IMG/VR virus record: IMGVR_UViG_3300005536_000018
Coordinates: 1 to 21,878 of that record
Length of the DNA stretch: 21,878 bases
Reading direction: 5' to 3' (one strand)
Source: a virus
Shown: piece by piece, positions 1 through 5,782 of the stretch
How the letters are laid out: every line of letters starts with the position of its first letter
Position numbering within the stretch: the stretch's first letter is position 1
Program-made: the position numbers and the translations under genes
Notes under the pieces: generated by a model
The model's database searches: none
What the model was told of the DNA's origin: nothing
The model's input: the letters and a program-made list of their open reading frames with translations, nothing else

Positions 1-492
1 TGCCATCGCTTGATCGAATACGCCATGCGGACCGCGATCGGCGCCGATGCGGGCCTCAAGCCCATCGTCTGCGAAGCGGCGGAGTGGAGCTTCATGGCCT
101 GGGAGGACTGGGCGAAGTCCGTCGCGCTCAAGCCGCTCCTGATCGAGCGCGTCGTCTATTCCAAGCGCCACGGCTACGCGGGCACCGTCGATCTCCTGGC
201 GCGCGTCAACGGCATCGTGACGTTGGTGGAACTCAAGACCTCGAAGGCGATCTATGCCGAGTCGTTTTTGCAGGCCGCGGCGTATGCGACCGCGCTCGAA
301 GAGATGGGCTATGCCGCGCCGGCGGCCTCGGTCATCGTGCGCTTGCCGAAGGTGGAAACCGACCCGCACTTCGAGGTACGCGCGGTGCCGCCGACTGTGG
401 AGCTGTTCCCGGTCTTTCTCGCCGTCAAACAGATGTGGGCGTGGCAGGCGAAAAACGACGCGGAGTACTGGCGAAAGCGGAGGACCGCATGA
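1..492 (+). CDS. PD-(D/E)XK nuclease, RecB/Cas4-like, 5' partial
   Basis: The frame is open through the left edge, so the N-terminus lies outside the window. The TTG at 10 is probably an internal codon. Counting from that TTG, Asp61 (in GYAGTVDLL), Glu74-x-Lys76 (in VELKTSK) and Gln88 with Tyr92 (QAAAY) form the D / ExK / QxxxY signature of the RecB-Cas4-YqaJ branch of PD-(D/E)XK nucleases. These are metal-dependent DNA exonucleases that phages use in recombination or end processing. The conserved core is complete and ends in a short basic tail. The next gene starts in its stop codon (ATGA), so the two are probably translated together. Inference: part of a phage recombination module whose partner would lie to the left. 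Another function within the same fold cannot be excluded. Confidence 0.8.
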   Translation, partial: CHRLIEYAMRTAIGADAGLKPIVCEAAEWSFMAWEDWAKSVALKPLLIERVVYSKRHGYAGTVDLLARVNGIVTLVELKTSKAIYAESFLQAAAYATALEEMGYAAPAASVIVRLPKVETDPHFEVRAVPPTVELFPVFLAVKQMWAWQAKNDAEYWRKRRTA

Positions 493-626
493 CGCCCAAA
501 CCTGATCCCATCGTCGACGTCGCGCTCGTGCCGCGGTCCCAGATCGAGCAGCTCGCCGCGGCGATCGCCGAATTGCAGATCCTGTTGAAGGCGCTGCAGG
601 CGAATGCGAAAGCGGACGGCCGGTAA
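489..626 (+). CDS. small helical protein, 45 aa
   Basis: The ATG at 489 overlaps the nuclease stop as ATGA, and the stop TAA is followed directly by the HNH gene's ATG, so it sits in a tight three-gene string. The product starts MTPKPDPIVD and then has one helical heptad-like stretch (SQIEQLAAAIAELQILLKAL) that could form a coiled coil. No family was recognised. Support comes from the gene spacing and the helical pattern, not from known homologs. Confidence 0.6.
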   Translation: MTPKPDPIVDVALVPRSQIEQLAAAIAELQILLKALQANAKADGR

Positions 627-998
627 ATGGGCTACTACCAGACCTGCCCGATCCCGAAGCCGGAGATCGGCGCCGTCACCCGCAAGCGCCGCGACTTGAC
701 CGACGCGCAGGCCGAGCGTGCGTGCCGGGCGTTCGTGAAACGCCGGGATCACAACCGGTGCGTCGTGCCGCGCTGCCGCCAGTACGGCCGGCACATGCAC
801 CACGTCGTCTACCGCTCGAAGTCGAAGGGCCTCCGGTGGGCGACCTCCAATAATTGTTTGCTCTGCACCGATCATCATCGGCTCGCGCACGCCGGCGAGA
901 TCACGATCCGCGGCGACGCCGACGCGACGCTCCGCATCACCGGGGATGTGGACCTCCTCACCAAGGTCCGGATCAGACGAGACCCCGGGCGCCGCTGA
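627..998 (+). CDS. HNH endonuclease
   Basis: A 123-residue protein with an HNH/zinc-finger core in its middle third. Cys45-x4-Cys50 is followed by His58-His59 in HMHHVVYRS, Asn75/Asn76, and Cys77-x2-Cys80 with His83, His84 and His88. This is the usual beta-beta-alpha-metal arrangement, with two cysteine pairs binding structural zinc and the histidines and Asn as catalytic candidates. HNH proteins cut DNA as homing, packaging-associated or restriction-like nucleases. The N-terminal 40 residues are basic and helical. Its ATG follows the previous TAA with no gap, so it probably depends on re-initiation. It is not next to the terminase in this window, so a packaging role is only possible. Activity is inferred from the motif. 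Confidence 0.85.
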   Translation: MGYYQTCPIPKPEIGAVTRKRRDLTDAQAERACRAFVKRRDHNRCVVPRCRQYGRHMHHVVYRSKSKGLRWATSNNCLLCTDHHRLAHAGEITIRGDADATLRITGDVDLLTKVRIRRDPGRR

Positions 999-1139
999 CG
1001 ACCACGATCCGCCCGCGCGGTACGGGAGGCCCGGCAGACACCCCGTGCGCCGCCATTCGCGCCAGCAGACACCCCTGCCTGGGGGAAGGCGAGCGCGGCG
1101 GGGCACGCGCGCGAATAGGAACCTCGGGAGACTCGCGCG
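999..1139. other. non-coding gap between convergent genes
   Basis: About 140 bases between the HNH stop and the stop of the minus-strand gene at 1140. It holds an 11-base direct repeat, GCAGACACCCC, at 1034-1044 and 1065-1075, a short CCCC/GGGG inverted pair near 1072-1085, and the hairpin listed separately. No convincing reading frame was seen. Confidence 0.5.
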
Positions 1140-1140
1140 C
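1107..1140. terminator. hairpin at convergent junction, possible two-way terminator
   Basis: GCGCGCGA (1107-1114) is the perfect reverse complement of TCGCGCGC (1133-1140), with an 18-base loop. The stem ends on the stop codon of the minus-strand gene, exactly where two converging transcripts would meet. There is no T-run on either side, so it is not a classical Rho-independent terminator. Short GC-only inverted repeats are also easier to find by chance in GC-rich DNA. Confidence 0.3.
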
Positions 1141-1469
1141 TAGGTCGTCTTGGTGCCGCGGCCGGCTTTCTCGGCCTTCGGTTGCCGACGGGCGCGGATC
1201 GTGTGCCCGAGCTCGTTGGGGAGCACGCGCGCATCGGTGACCGTCAGCTCCTGGAAGCTGCCGATGAACAGCTTGCCCGCCTTGTCGACGCCGACGCTCG
1301 ACGGCGAGTGGCCGCGCCAGTCGCAGGTCTGGAGCAAGGTGACCGTCTCCCCCGTGGCGTCGATGATCGCCTCGGTCGGGAACGGGAGCGGGGAGGCCGG
1401 GCCGAGCATTTGATCGCCGACGGCGTAGGTCTGGGGCTCGTTTTTGGACGGCGAACCGGGTCGGTACAT
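1140..1469 (-). CDS. unknown protein, 109 aa, minus strand
   Basis: Read on the minus strand. The ATG is at 1469-1467, with AGGAG at 1483-1479 (9-base spacer), which is a good ribosome site and the main reason to accept the gene. The product (MYRPGSPSKNEP...) has a proline-rich N-terminal third, a beta-rich middle (EAIIDATGETVTLLQTCDW, then KLFIGSFQELTV) and a basic lysine/arginine tail that could bind nucleic acid. No family was recognised. It points away from the XRE regulator at 1724 and converges on the HNH gene. Opposite orientation beside a regulator is a common place for a lysogeny or immunity gene, but nothing in the protein confirms that. Confidence 0.7.
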   Translation of the reverse strand: MYRPGSPSKNEPQTYAVGDQMLGPASPLPFPTEAIIDATGETVTLLQTCDWRGHSPSSVGVDKAGKLFIGSFQELTVTDARVLPNELGHTIRARRQPKAEKAGRGTKTT

Positions 1470-1554
1470 AGGTCTGTTCTCCTGATCGGCGCCGCGATCA
1501 TGCGGCGGCTGGTTCAGGAGTCTACGCCCGGAAGAGCACGAAGGGGACGACGAA

Positions 1555-1683
1555 ATGCACGAAGAGGCTATGGCGCGCGGGGCTACTCAGGCGGGCTCGC
1601 AGCCCCTCCAGTCCGCCGCGGGGCCGGTCCGGGTGATGCGGAGCCGCGGTGTCTCGGCTGAGTCGTCCAACAAGTTAATTTGA
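1555..1683 (+). CDS. possible small protein, 42 aa
   Basis: An ATG at 1555 is preceded by AAGGGG at 1541-1546 with an 8-base spacer. The frame (MHEEAMARGATQAGS...) ends at TGA 1681-1683, which overlaps the TTGACA box of the next gene's promoter. No motif was recognised. It could equally be untranslated DNA between two divergent genes. The ribosome site is the only positive evidence. Confidence 0.3.
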   Translation: MHEEAMARGATQAGSQPLQSAAGPVRVMRSRGVSAESSNKLI

Positions 1684-1708
1684 CAGGACCGGGCGACTTC
1701 GCTACAGT
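1680..1708 (+). promoter_or_regulatory. sigma70-like promoter for the XRE regulator
   Basis: TTGACA at 1680-1685 is a perfect -35 box. TACAGT at 1703-1708 matches 4 of 6 bases of TATAAT, and the spacing is the optimal 17 bases. Transcription would start near 1714-1716, only about 8-10 bases before the ATG at 1724, so the mRNA would be almost leaderless. The 15 bases before the ATG contain no good Shine-Dalgarno, which agrees with that. Confidence 0.7.
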
Positions 1709-1723
1709 GGCGGGCCTCAGACC

Positions 1724-1945
1724 ATGCCGACGAAGAATCTCGCGCTCAAGATCGCCATCATTCAAAGCGGCCTCTCGCAAGCCGACGTCGCGGAAGCGGC
1801 CGGCTGGCACGCCAGCAAGTTCAGCCTCATCGTGAACGGCCGCCAGCAGGCGACCGAGGCGGAGCGGAAGATCATCGCCCGCATTCTCAAACGCAAAGCG
1901 GCGGACCTCTTCCCGCCGCCGGCCGAAACGACGAGCGCGGCATAA
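1724..1945 (+). CDS. XRE/Cro-type HTH regulator, 73 aa
   Basis: A single-domain helix-turn-helix protein. Residues about 5-60 match the Cro/C1 layout: KIAIIQSGLSQADVAEAAG gives helices 1-2, and WHASKFSLIVNGRQQ is the recognition helix and turn with the typical S-x-I-x-N-G-R segment. Then comes ATEAERKIIARIL. There is no peptidase or dimerisation domain, so it is nearer to Cro or small Arc/C-type regulators than to a cleavable CI repressor. It has its own strong promoter at 1680-1708 with a near-absent leader, and it diverges from the 1140-1469 gene. Inference: it sets the lysis/lysogeny or early-gene switch and binds sites in the 1470-1723 gap. No operator repeats were found there. Confidence 0.85.
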   Translation: MPTKNLALKIAIIQSGLSQADVAEAAGWHASKFSLIVNGRQQATEAERKIIARILKRKAADLFPPPAETTSAA

Positions 1946-1952
1946 CGGACCC

Positions 1953-2168
1953 ATGCCGGCGCTCCCCCTGACGCAGCGCACTCCCGGGAACGGGCACGCC
2001 CACACCGGCCGGCAAGCGCTCCTCCGGCTGGCTGTGGCGCAGCTCGCCGTCGCGCTCGACGCCGGGGCGGTGACGCTGACGATCGGGGACCTAGAGGCGC
2101 TCGCGGTGCTCTGTGACGGCTATCAGTTGCCGCGGGAAGCCGCGCGGGTCCGGCGGTGGATCGCGTGA
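1953..2168 (+). CDS. small protein with EAARxRRW tail, 71 aa
   Basis: The ATG at 1953 is 7 bases after the XRE stop. The protein has an N-terminal basic segment, a helical middle, and a C-terminal stretch LEALAVLCDGYQLPREAARVRRWIA. That stretch aligns without gaps with LESLHGLARCCDAHHYTVEAARIRRWLDV of the 5782-6000 gene, in register from the EAAR motif. Two copies in one phage point to a phage-specific family of small basic proteins, possibly nucleic-acid binding or a protein partner. The function is unknown. The next short gene overlaps its stop as GTGA. Confidence 0.7.
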   Translation: MPALPLTQRTPGNGHAHTGRQALLRLAVAQLAVALDAGAVTLTIGDLEALAVLCDGYQLPREAARVRRWIA

Positions 2169-2251
2169 CGGTGCCGGCCGTCGTGCTCGTCGGGTGCGTG
2201 ATCGCCGTGGCGGCGGTCGTCGGGATCGGCGTGGTGTTGCGGAAAGGGTAA
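2165..2251 (+). CDS. 28-residue single-span membrane peptide
   Basis: GTG at 2165 overlaps the previous TGA (GTGA), and the frame ends at TAA 2249-2251. After MTVP the product is almost entirely hydrophobic (AVVLVGCVIAVAAVVGIGVV) and ends LRKG, which fits a single transmembrane helix with a positive cytoplasmic end. The overlap and composition support a real gene. No family is known. A holin-like role is possible but not shown, since it is far from the lysis genes. Confidence 0.55.
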   Translation: MTVPAVVLVGCVIAVAAVVGIGVVLRKG

Positions 2252-2339
2252 CGAGCTCAGGCCCGGGGGGAGTCCTGGGAGGGCAGGGACCGCAAGCGCC
2301 AAGGTGTAACACCAGCGGCCCCTGATGGGCACTACGGAC

Positions 2340-2358
2340 GGACTGTTAGGAGCAGTCC
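2340..2358 (+). promoter_or_regulatory. hairpin displaying the Shine-Dalgarno (translational operator candidate)
   Basis: GGACTG (2340-2345) and CAGTCC (2353-2358) form a perfect 6-bp stem around the 7-base loop TTAGGAG, which contains the AGGAG ribosome site for the ATG at 2364. A palindrome GGTGTAACACC sits just upstream at 2303-2313. Phage RNA operators bound by regulatory proteins often have this form. No binding protein is identified. Confidence 0.5.
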
Positions 2359-2363
2359 CCGCC

Positions 2364-2753
2364 ATGCGCGATCGGATTGTACCAAACTCGGCGTTACTCA
2401 CCACGGGCGACCTGGCGCGGTTGTTCGAACGGACGCCTCGCGGCGCGCGATGGATCGCGGATCAGGAGAACCTCGCGTGCGAGCGCTTGCGGAACGGGCG
2501 CCTGTTGTTCCGGCCGGGCGATGTGCAGCGGCTGGCGGAACGGCGGCTCGAACAACGGCTGAAGCGGGTCACGAACCTCCGCCCCAAAATGTTGTGGGTC
2601 CGTGGCGAGCCACGCCAGATCTCGTTGTGGGGTCCACGAGCCGCACTTCCCAAAGGGGAAGTACTTCGCGCGCGATTGCCGGGGAATCAGGGTGCGTCAG
2701 ATAACGTACGCAATGTTAACAAGCGAGGCGCGCGATGCCGACGCAAGAGCTGA
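2364..2753 (+). CDS. excisionase/MerR-type HTH DNA-binding protein
   Basis: The start is set at ATG 2364 because AGGAG lies at 2348-2352. The earlier in-frame ATG at 2325 has no ribosome site. The 129-residue product has one winged HTH in residues about 10-65: ALLTTGDLARLF, TPRGARWIADQENLACERL, then the wing NGRLLFRPGDVQRLAERR. This resembles the helix_turn_helix_17 group (excisionases, small MerR-like regulators). The remainder is basic (RLEQRLKRVTNLRPKMLW...) and probably adds DNA contact. The gene sits beside the XRE regulator and so probably takes part in early control. Its translation may be governed by the hairpin over its ribosome site. It overlaps the next gene by 19 bases. Confidence 0.7.
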   Translation: MRDRIVPNSALLTTGDLARLFERTPRGARWIADQENLACERLRNGRLLFRPGDVQRLAERRLEQRLKRVTNLRPKMLWVRGEPRQISLWGPRAALPKGEVLRARLPGNQGASDNVRNVNKRGARCRRKS

Positions 2754-2941
2754 TGAGCCGTGCCGAATTCGATCGGTTCATCGAGCGAAAGAAGATTCCG
2801 ATCTGTGTCGCGCCGCCGTACGACGTGGTGCCGTGTTCGTGTGGCGACGTCAACTGTCACGGCTGGCGGTTCGTCGCGGTGATCGGCGAGCGGTCCGGGA
2901 TCCGGGATCTGACGTACGAGCCGGTGTACGCGGGCGTCTGA
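2735..2941 (+). CDS. small cysteine-rich protein, 68 aa
   Basis: The product starts MPTQELMSRAEFDRFIERK and contains VPCSCGDVNCHGWRF, a compact Cys-x-Cys-x4-Cys-His cluster that may bind zinc. The ending GERSGIRDLTYEPVYAGV is typical of globular proteins. The ATG is inside the 3' end of the HTH gene, with a weak GAGG site upstream. No family was recognised. The gene is followed by a long spacer carrying repeat element A. Confidence 0.6.
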   Translation: MPTQELMSRAEFDRFIERKKIPICVAPPYDVVPCSCGDVNCHGWRFVAVIGERSGIRDLTYEPVYAGV

Positions 2942-3176
2942 GGGAGACACCGAGACCGACGGCGGTCCAGATCTCCCACGCGGTAGCTAAGGGCTGGCGG
3001 CTCGGTACTGTGAATCGACCACGCGCGGAAAGGGAAACCGCATTTTTGGGAGTGCAACTTTCGACGAGCAGGGACGTGCAGGGCGCGGATAACTCGCGTG
3101 CGGTCGGAAACTCCGCTGATAGGTCAAGTGATCGTTGAGTCGATCGCAACCTGTACGTCCCGGATTGAAGGAGGGC
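2942..3176. other. spacer with repeat element A
   Basis: No convincing gene. A frame crosses it but shows no coding character. It holds the first copy of the three-block repeat listed next. Near 3025-3047 there is a weak GCGG/CCGC stem followed by ATTTTT, a poor terminator candidate. It ends in AAGGAGGGC before the ATG at 3177. Confidence 0.5.
2978..3154 (+). repeat. three-block repeat element, copy A
   Basis: Block 1, ACGCGGTAGCTAAGGGC, is at 2978-2994. Block 2 is the 23-base segment at 3005-3027 (core ACTGTGAATCGACCACGCG). Block 3 is GATAG, AGTGATC, GTTGAG and CCT-CGTCC spread over 3118-3154. Blocks 1 and 2 are identical to 20975-20991 and 20998-21020. Spacing between blocks differs (10 against 6 bases, 90 against 44 bases). 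Both copies lie before a gene start, so a shared promoter, operator or recombination boundary is likely. Confidence 0.7.
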
Positions 3177-3524
3177 ATGGCTGACGATCCCCCGGTCGAT
3201 CAGGTCGAACAGTTGGTCGCCGACGCCCGGCGCGCCTTCGCGAAAGACGTCGACCTGCTGTTCCACGAGATGAAGGTCTTCAGTGAGTCGCTCGGATCGG
3301 CCGTCGGCACGCTCAGTCGCGAAGATGCCTGGCGCGTCCTGCGGCGCGCGATGCTCGAGAAATTCAATCAGCGGCTGCCGCTGCGGAGTCATGCGGATCC
3401 AGTCCTGTTGCAGCTCGTGCGCGAGGCGCTCGAGATCTTGTCGGACGACGACTGCAAGTTGGATCGCCTGGAATGGCGGAAAGCGGCGCGCAAAGTTTTG
3501 CTGGGCGACCAGGTCGTGACGTGA
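3177..3524 (+). CDS. unknown helical acidic protein, 115 aa
   Basis: The start is placed at ATG 3177, just after AAGGAGGGC. The spacer is short (2-3 bases) but the match is strong. A TTG at 3135 would add 14 unlikely residues. The product (MADDPPVDQVEQLVADARR...) looks fully helical, with charged heptads in its first 60 residues, a basic middle (EKFNQRLPLRSHADP) and a final helix. No domain was recognised. It is the first gene after repeat element A and is coupled to the next gene by TGATG. It may be a structural adaptor or a regulator of replication. There is no evidence to choose. Confidence 0.65.
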   Translation: MADDPPVDQVEQLVADARRAFAKDVDLLFHEMKVFSESLGSAVGTLSREDAWRVLRRAMLEKFNQRLPLRSHADPVLLQLVREALEILSDDDCKLDRLEWRKAARKVLLGDQVVT

Positions 3525-3751
3525 TGCTGAACCTCACGAAGACGACCTCGTGCGGCCGCTTTACAGTGACCGTGGTATCGAACGCCGCGGCAGTGACGCC
3601 GGTCGCGCCCGACGAGATGGCGCGATCGCTGAACGAGCTCGCCGAGCTGCTGGTGACGGGCGCGGACGCGGCGATCGAACTCGCGCGGCAGTTCCTGCCG
3701 CCCGTGCGGACGCACACCAGCGAAGAGGACGGCACGTTGGATTTTGAGTAG
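3524..3751 (+). CDS. unknown protein, 75 aa
   Basis: ATG 3524 shares its A with the previous TGA. The N-terminal part is beta-like (MLNLTKTTSCGRFTVTVVSN), followed by a helical segment DEMARSLNELAELLVTGADAA and an acidic end (EEDGTLDFE). No family was recognised. It forms a two-gene unit with the 3177 gene, upstream of the replication leader. Confidence 0.6.
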   Translation: MLNLTKTTSCGRFTVTVVSNAAAVTPVAPDEMARSLNELAELLVTGADAAIELARQFLPPVRTHTSEEDGTLDFE

Positions 3752-3909
3752 GCAGGTCGAGCGATCCAGGAGGCGGGGCAAACCTCAGAGATCGCCCGAC
3801 GGTGAAAGAAAGGAACGATCGAACCACTGAGCGAGTGACCAACTAAGTAGCGCGATCGTTTCCCAGCGCGCGCCCTAACTAACCATGCCACTGGAGTAGG
3901 AGGGCCGAG
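3752..3909. promoter_or_regulatory. structured leader before the replication genes
   Basis: An inverted repeat pairs GGAACGATCG (3812-3821) with CGATCGTTTCC (3853-3863): 8 perfect base pairs plus a G-T and a G-C. Inside its 31-base loop a second pair, CACT and AGTG, can form. The region is less GC-rich than its surroundings. A clear ribosome site, AGGAGG, follows at 3898-3903. No complete sigma70 promoter was identified. It may be an operator or attenuator for the replication operon. Confidence 0.4.
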
Positions 3910-4044
3910 ATGCGTCTAGGTGCTTTGAATAGTACCAAGTTTTTAGTAAGGGGAGTAGACGGCGGCGGGCGGAAATTCGCGCCGCTGATCAGATTTTCTC
4001 GCGTCGAAAATAGCTGCGTCGGCTTTCGCTGCGGTCGGCACTAG
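3910..4044 (+). CDS. possible small basic protein, 44 aa
   Basis: The ATG at 3910 has a near-perfect ribosome site, AGGAGG at 3898-3903 with a 6-base spacer. The frame ends at TAG 4042-4044, eight bases before the initiator ATG. The product (MRLGALNSTKFLVRGVDGGG...) is basic, with two cysteines near its end. No family was recognised. It could be a leader peptide whose translation affects the initiator, whose own start has no visible Shine-Dalgarno. AT content is higher than in neighbouring genes. Confidence 0.45.
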   Translation: MRLGALNSTKFLVRGVDGGGRKFAPLIRFSRVENSCVGFRCGRH

Positions 4045-4052
4045 TCGGCTCT

Positions 4053-4922
4053 ATGAGTGGCCGCTACGTGTCGTGTGTCCTTGAATCAGGGCTGCCGCCG
4101 GATCTGAAGTTCACAGCAGTGGTGTTCGCGTCGTTTGCCGATGAGGACGGCTATCGGATCTGGCCGTCGATGGGCGAGGTCGCGCACCTCCGGGGCATCA
4201 CCGAACGCGCGGTCCAGTATCACGCGAAGGAGCTTCGTGCCATGGAGATTCTCGAGCTCGTCAAACCCGCGACGCAGTGGTTTTCCGCGCAGTATCGGAT
4301 GCGGCTCGACAAGCTGCCGCAGCGCCCCGCGTACGATCCACCCGAGCGGCAGCGGTATCTGCTCGGCCCACCAGGCGAAAGTCCGGGTGAGAAATATTCA
4401 GGGGTGAAGTCCCCTTCACCCCCGCCAGGGGTGAAGTACAGCGCGCCAGGGGTGAAGCCCACTTCACCCGATCCGTCACTAGATCCATCACGTACACACA
4501 CTAATGCGCGCGCGCGCGAGGCGAGCGCGGATTCAGAGGTGAAGCCGGCTGCACCCCTTACAGGCGAAAGTCCGCTCGTGACGTTGCCGCTGATCGTGGC
4601 GCCCGCGCGCGATCCCGATCACGACGCGCACGCGTGGTGCGGTCGGCTCTGCGTCCCGAAGTTTCTCCACAAGCAATTCAAGCACGCGCTCGGTGGACCG
4701 GTCACGAAAAAGCCGGAGCGGCTGCGCGCGTTCTATGCGGACACGATCGCCGCGATTCCCGGCACGGCCGATATCGGTGACCGACCGGTCGACTTCTGGC
4801 GCGCCGCATTTGCGAGCCGCTTCATGCGGACGGTGCCGAAGGCCGCAACCAACCCGCGCGAGATTCCCGTCGACCTCTATGCGTTGGCTGAGGAACAACG
4901 TCGGCGCCGAGGGGGACGATGA
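4053..4922 (+). CDS. replication initiator, winged-helix (lambda O-like role)
   Basis: A 289-residue protein in three parts. Residues about 14-90 form a winged HTH of the HTH_36 type, with IWPSMGEVAHLRGITERAVQYHAKELRAM as turn and recognition helices and FSAQYRMRL as the wing. Residues about 100-190 are a proline/serine/glycine-rich disordered linker. Residues about 195-289 form a helical C-terminal domain (HAWCGRLCVPKFLHKQF..., VDFWRAAFASRFM) ending in an arginine run. Phage initiators of this build bind repeats in their own gene and recruit the helicase loader. Both features are present: palindromic repeats in the linker DNA (4401-4469) and a DnaC-type gene overlapping the stop (ATGA). No Shine-Dalgarno is visible before the ATG, so translation may depend on the short upstream frame. 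The initiator role is inferred from context. Confidence 0.75.
   Translation: MSGRYVSCVLESGLPPDLKFTAVVFASFADEDGYRIWPSMGEVAHLRGITERAVQYHAKELRAMEILELVKPATQWFSAQYRMRLDKLPQRPAYDPPERQRYLLGPPGESPGEKYSGVKSPSPPPGVKYSAPGVKPTSPDPSLDPSRTHTNARAREASADSEVKPAAPLTGESPLVTLPLIVAPARDPDHDAHAWCGRLCVPKFLHKQFKHALGGPVTKKPERLRAFYADTIAAIPGTADIGDRPVDFWRAAFASRFMRTVPKAATNPREIPVDLYALAEEQRRRRGGR
4372..4574. other. candidate replication origin inside the initiator gene
   Basis: GGGGTGAAG occurs at 4401-4409, 4428-4436 and 4449-4457. Its reverse complement CTTCACCCC occurs at 4414-4422, and CTTCACCC at 4462-4469. Two are arranged as palindromes around 3-4 bases. A further AGGTGAAG lies near 4537. An AT-rich patch (GAGAAATATTCA) touches the left side at 4389-4400. 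The whole array is bracketed by the 14-base direct repeat CAGGCGAAAGTCCG at 4372-4385 and 4561-4574. In lambda and P22 the origin iterons also lie within the linker-coding part of the initiator gene. Confidence 0.6.
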
Positions 4923-5782
4923 CAGCGGAGCCGATCTGCCCGCACTGTGACGGCACCGGCTGGACGACGCGCTACGTGCCATACCTCGAGCCGCGCGTGA
5001 ACCGCTGCGCGTGCTGGCACGCGCACCAGCAGCAGGACCGGATCGCCGGTGCCGGCATTCCGCCGGAGTATCGCGGCTGCAGGCTGGACACCTATCGTGC
5101 CTACACGCCCGCGCTGACCGAGGCGCTCGACCTCGCGCGGGCCTATGCGGCGCGCTTTCCCGTGATGCTCGAGAAGAGCGATCCCACCGGCCTGCTCCTG
5201 ATCGGTCCGGCCGGCGTGGGGAAGACCCATCTCGCCGCGGCGATGCTGCACGCGATCATCGCGCGGACCGGGATTCACGGACGCTTCTGCAAGATGGGCG
5301 AGCTCCTCCGGCAGATGCGTGACAGCTACAACCCGACCATTCAAACCACCGAGCGGCAAATCCTCGAGCCGGTCCTGACGTGTGATCTCCTCGTGCTCGA
5401 TGACCTCGGCCGGGAGCGGCTCACCGAGTGGGTGGCCGATACGATGGACCTCATCATCGACACGCGCTATTCCGCGGGCAAACCGATCCTCGTGACGACG
5501 AACTATCCCGACCTCGACGACTCGACCGAGGTCAACGGCTTGTGGTGGCGCGTCGGCTTCCGGACCCGGTCCCGGCTGCACAAGATGTGTCGGGCCGTGA
5601 CGCTGGACGGGGCCGACTATCGTGACGTCTCGCCCGAGGCGAGCGACAAAGATCTGCGGCGACTCGCGCGTCAGCGTGGCGTCGTCGCGCCGACGCGTCC
5701 ATTACGACCCGGCCCGCGGCCGGCGCCAAAGGACGGCCAGGACGATCTGAACTGGCCCGGCGGGAAAGGCGGGAACAGCTGA
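4919..5782 (+). CDS. DnaC-type AAA+ helicase loader
   Basis: A 287-residue ATPase with an N-terminal zinc ribbon (Cys7-x2-Cys10 and Cys30-x-Cys32) and a DnaC/IstB-type AAA+ domain. Walker A is GPAGVGKT (96-103), Walker B is LLVLDDLG (157-164), and sensor 1 is in TTNYPDL (193-199). An arginine-rich segment near 235-245 (RTRSRLHKMCR) is positioned as the arginine finger and sensor 2 area. Such proteins load the replicative DnaB helicase at an origin marked by an initiator. The tail after about residue 255 is proline/basic and disordered. It overlaps the initiator stop (ATGA) and the next gene (TGATG), forming the core replication operon. No phage DnaB was seen in the window, so the host helicase is the probable client. 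Confidence 0.9.
   Translation: MTAEPICPHCDGTGWTTRYVPYLEPRVNRCACWHAHQQQDRIAGAGIPPEYRGCRLDTYRAYTPALTEALDLARAYAARFPVMLEKSDPTGLLLIGPAGVGKTHLAAAMLHAIIARTGIHGRFCKMGELLRQMRDSYNPTIQTTERQILEPVLTCDLLVLDDLGRERLTEWVADTMDLIIDTRYSAGKPILVTTNYPDLDDSTEVNGLWWRVGFRTRSRLHKMCRAVTLDGADYRDVSPEASDKDLRRLARQRGVVAPTRPLRPGPRPAPKDGQDDLNWPGGKGGNS

Noticed and set aside
2602-3138. Plus-strand frame running through element A
   Set aside because: Its first part is an out-of-frame shadow of the 2735 gene. The part over the repeat reads AVAKG as in copy B, but the blocks are out of frame with each other in copy B, so this is DNA repetition, not coding.
4505-4517. Alternating CG run in the initiator gene
   Set aside because: It encodes part of the low-complexity linker (ARARE). 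Short CG runs are expected at this GC content.
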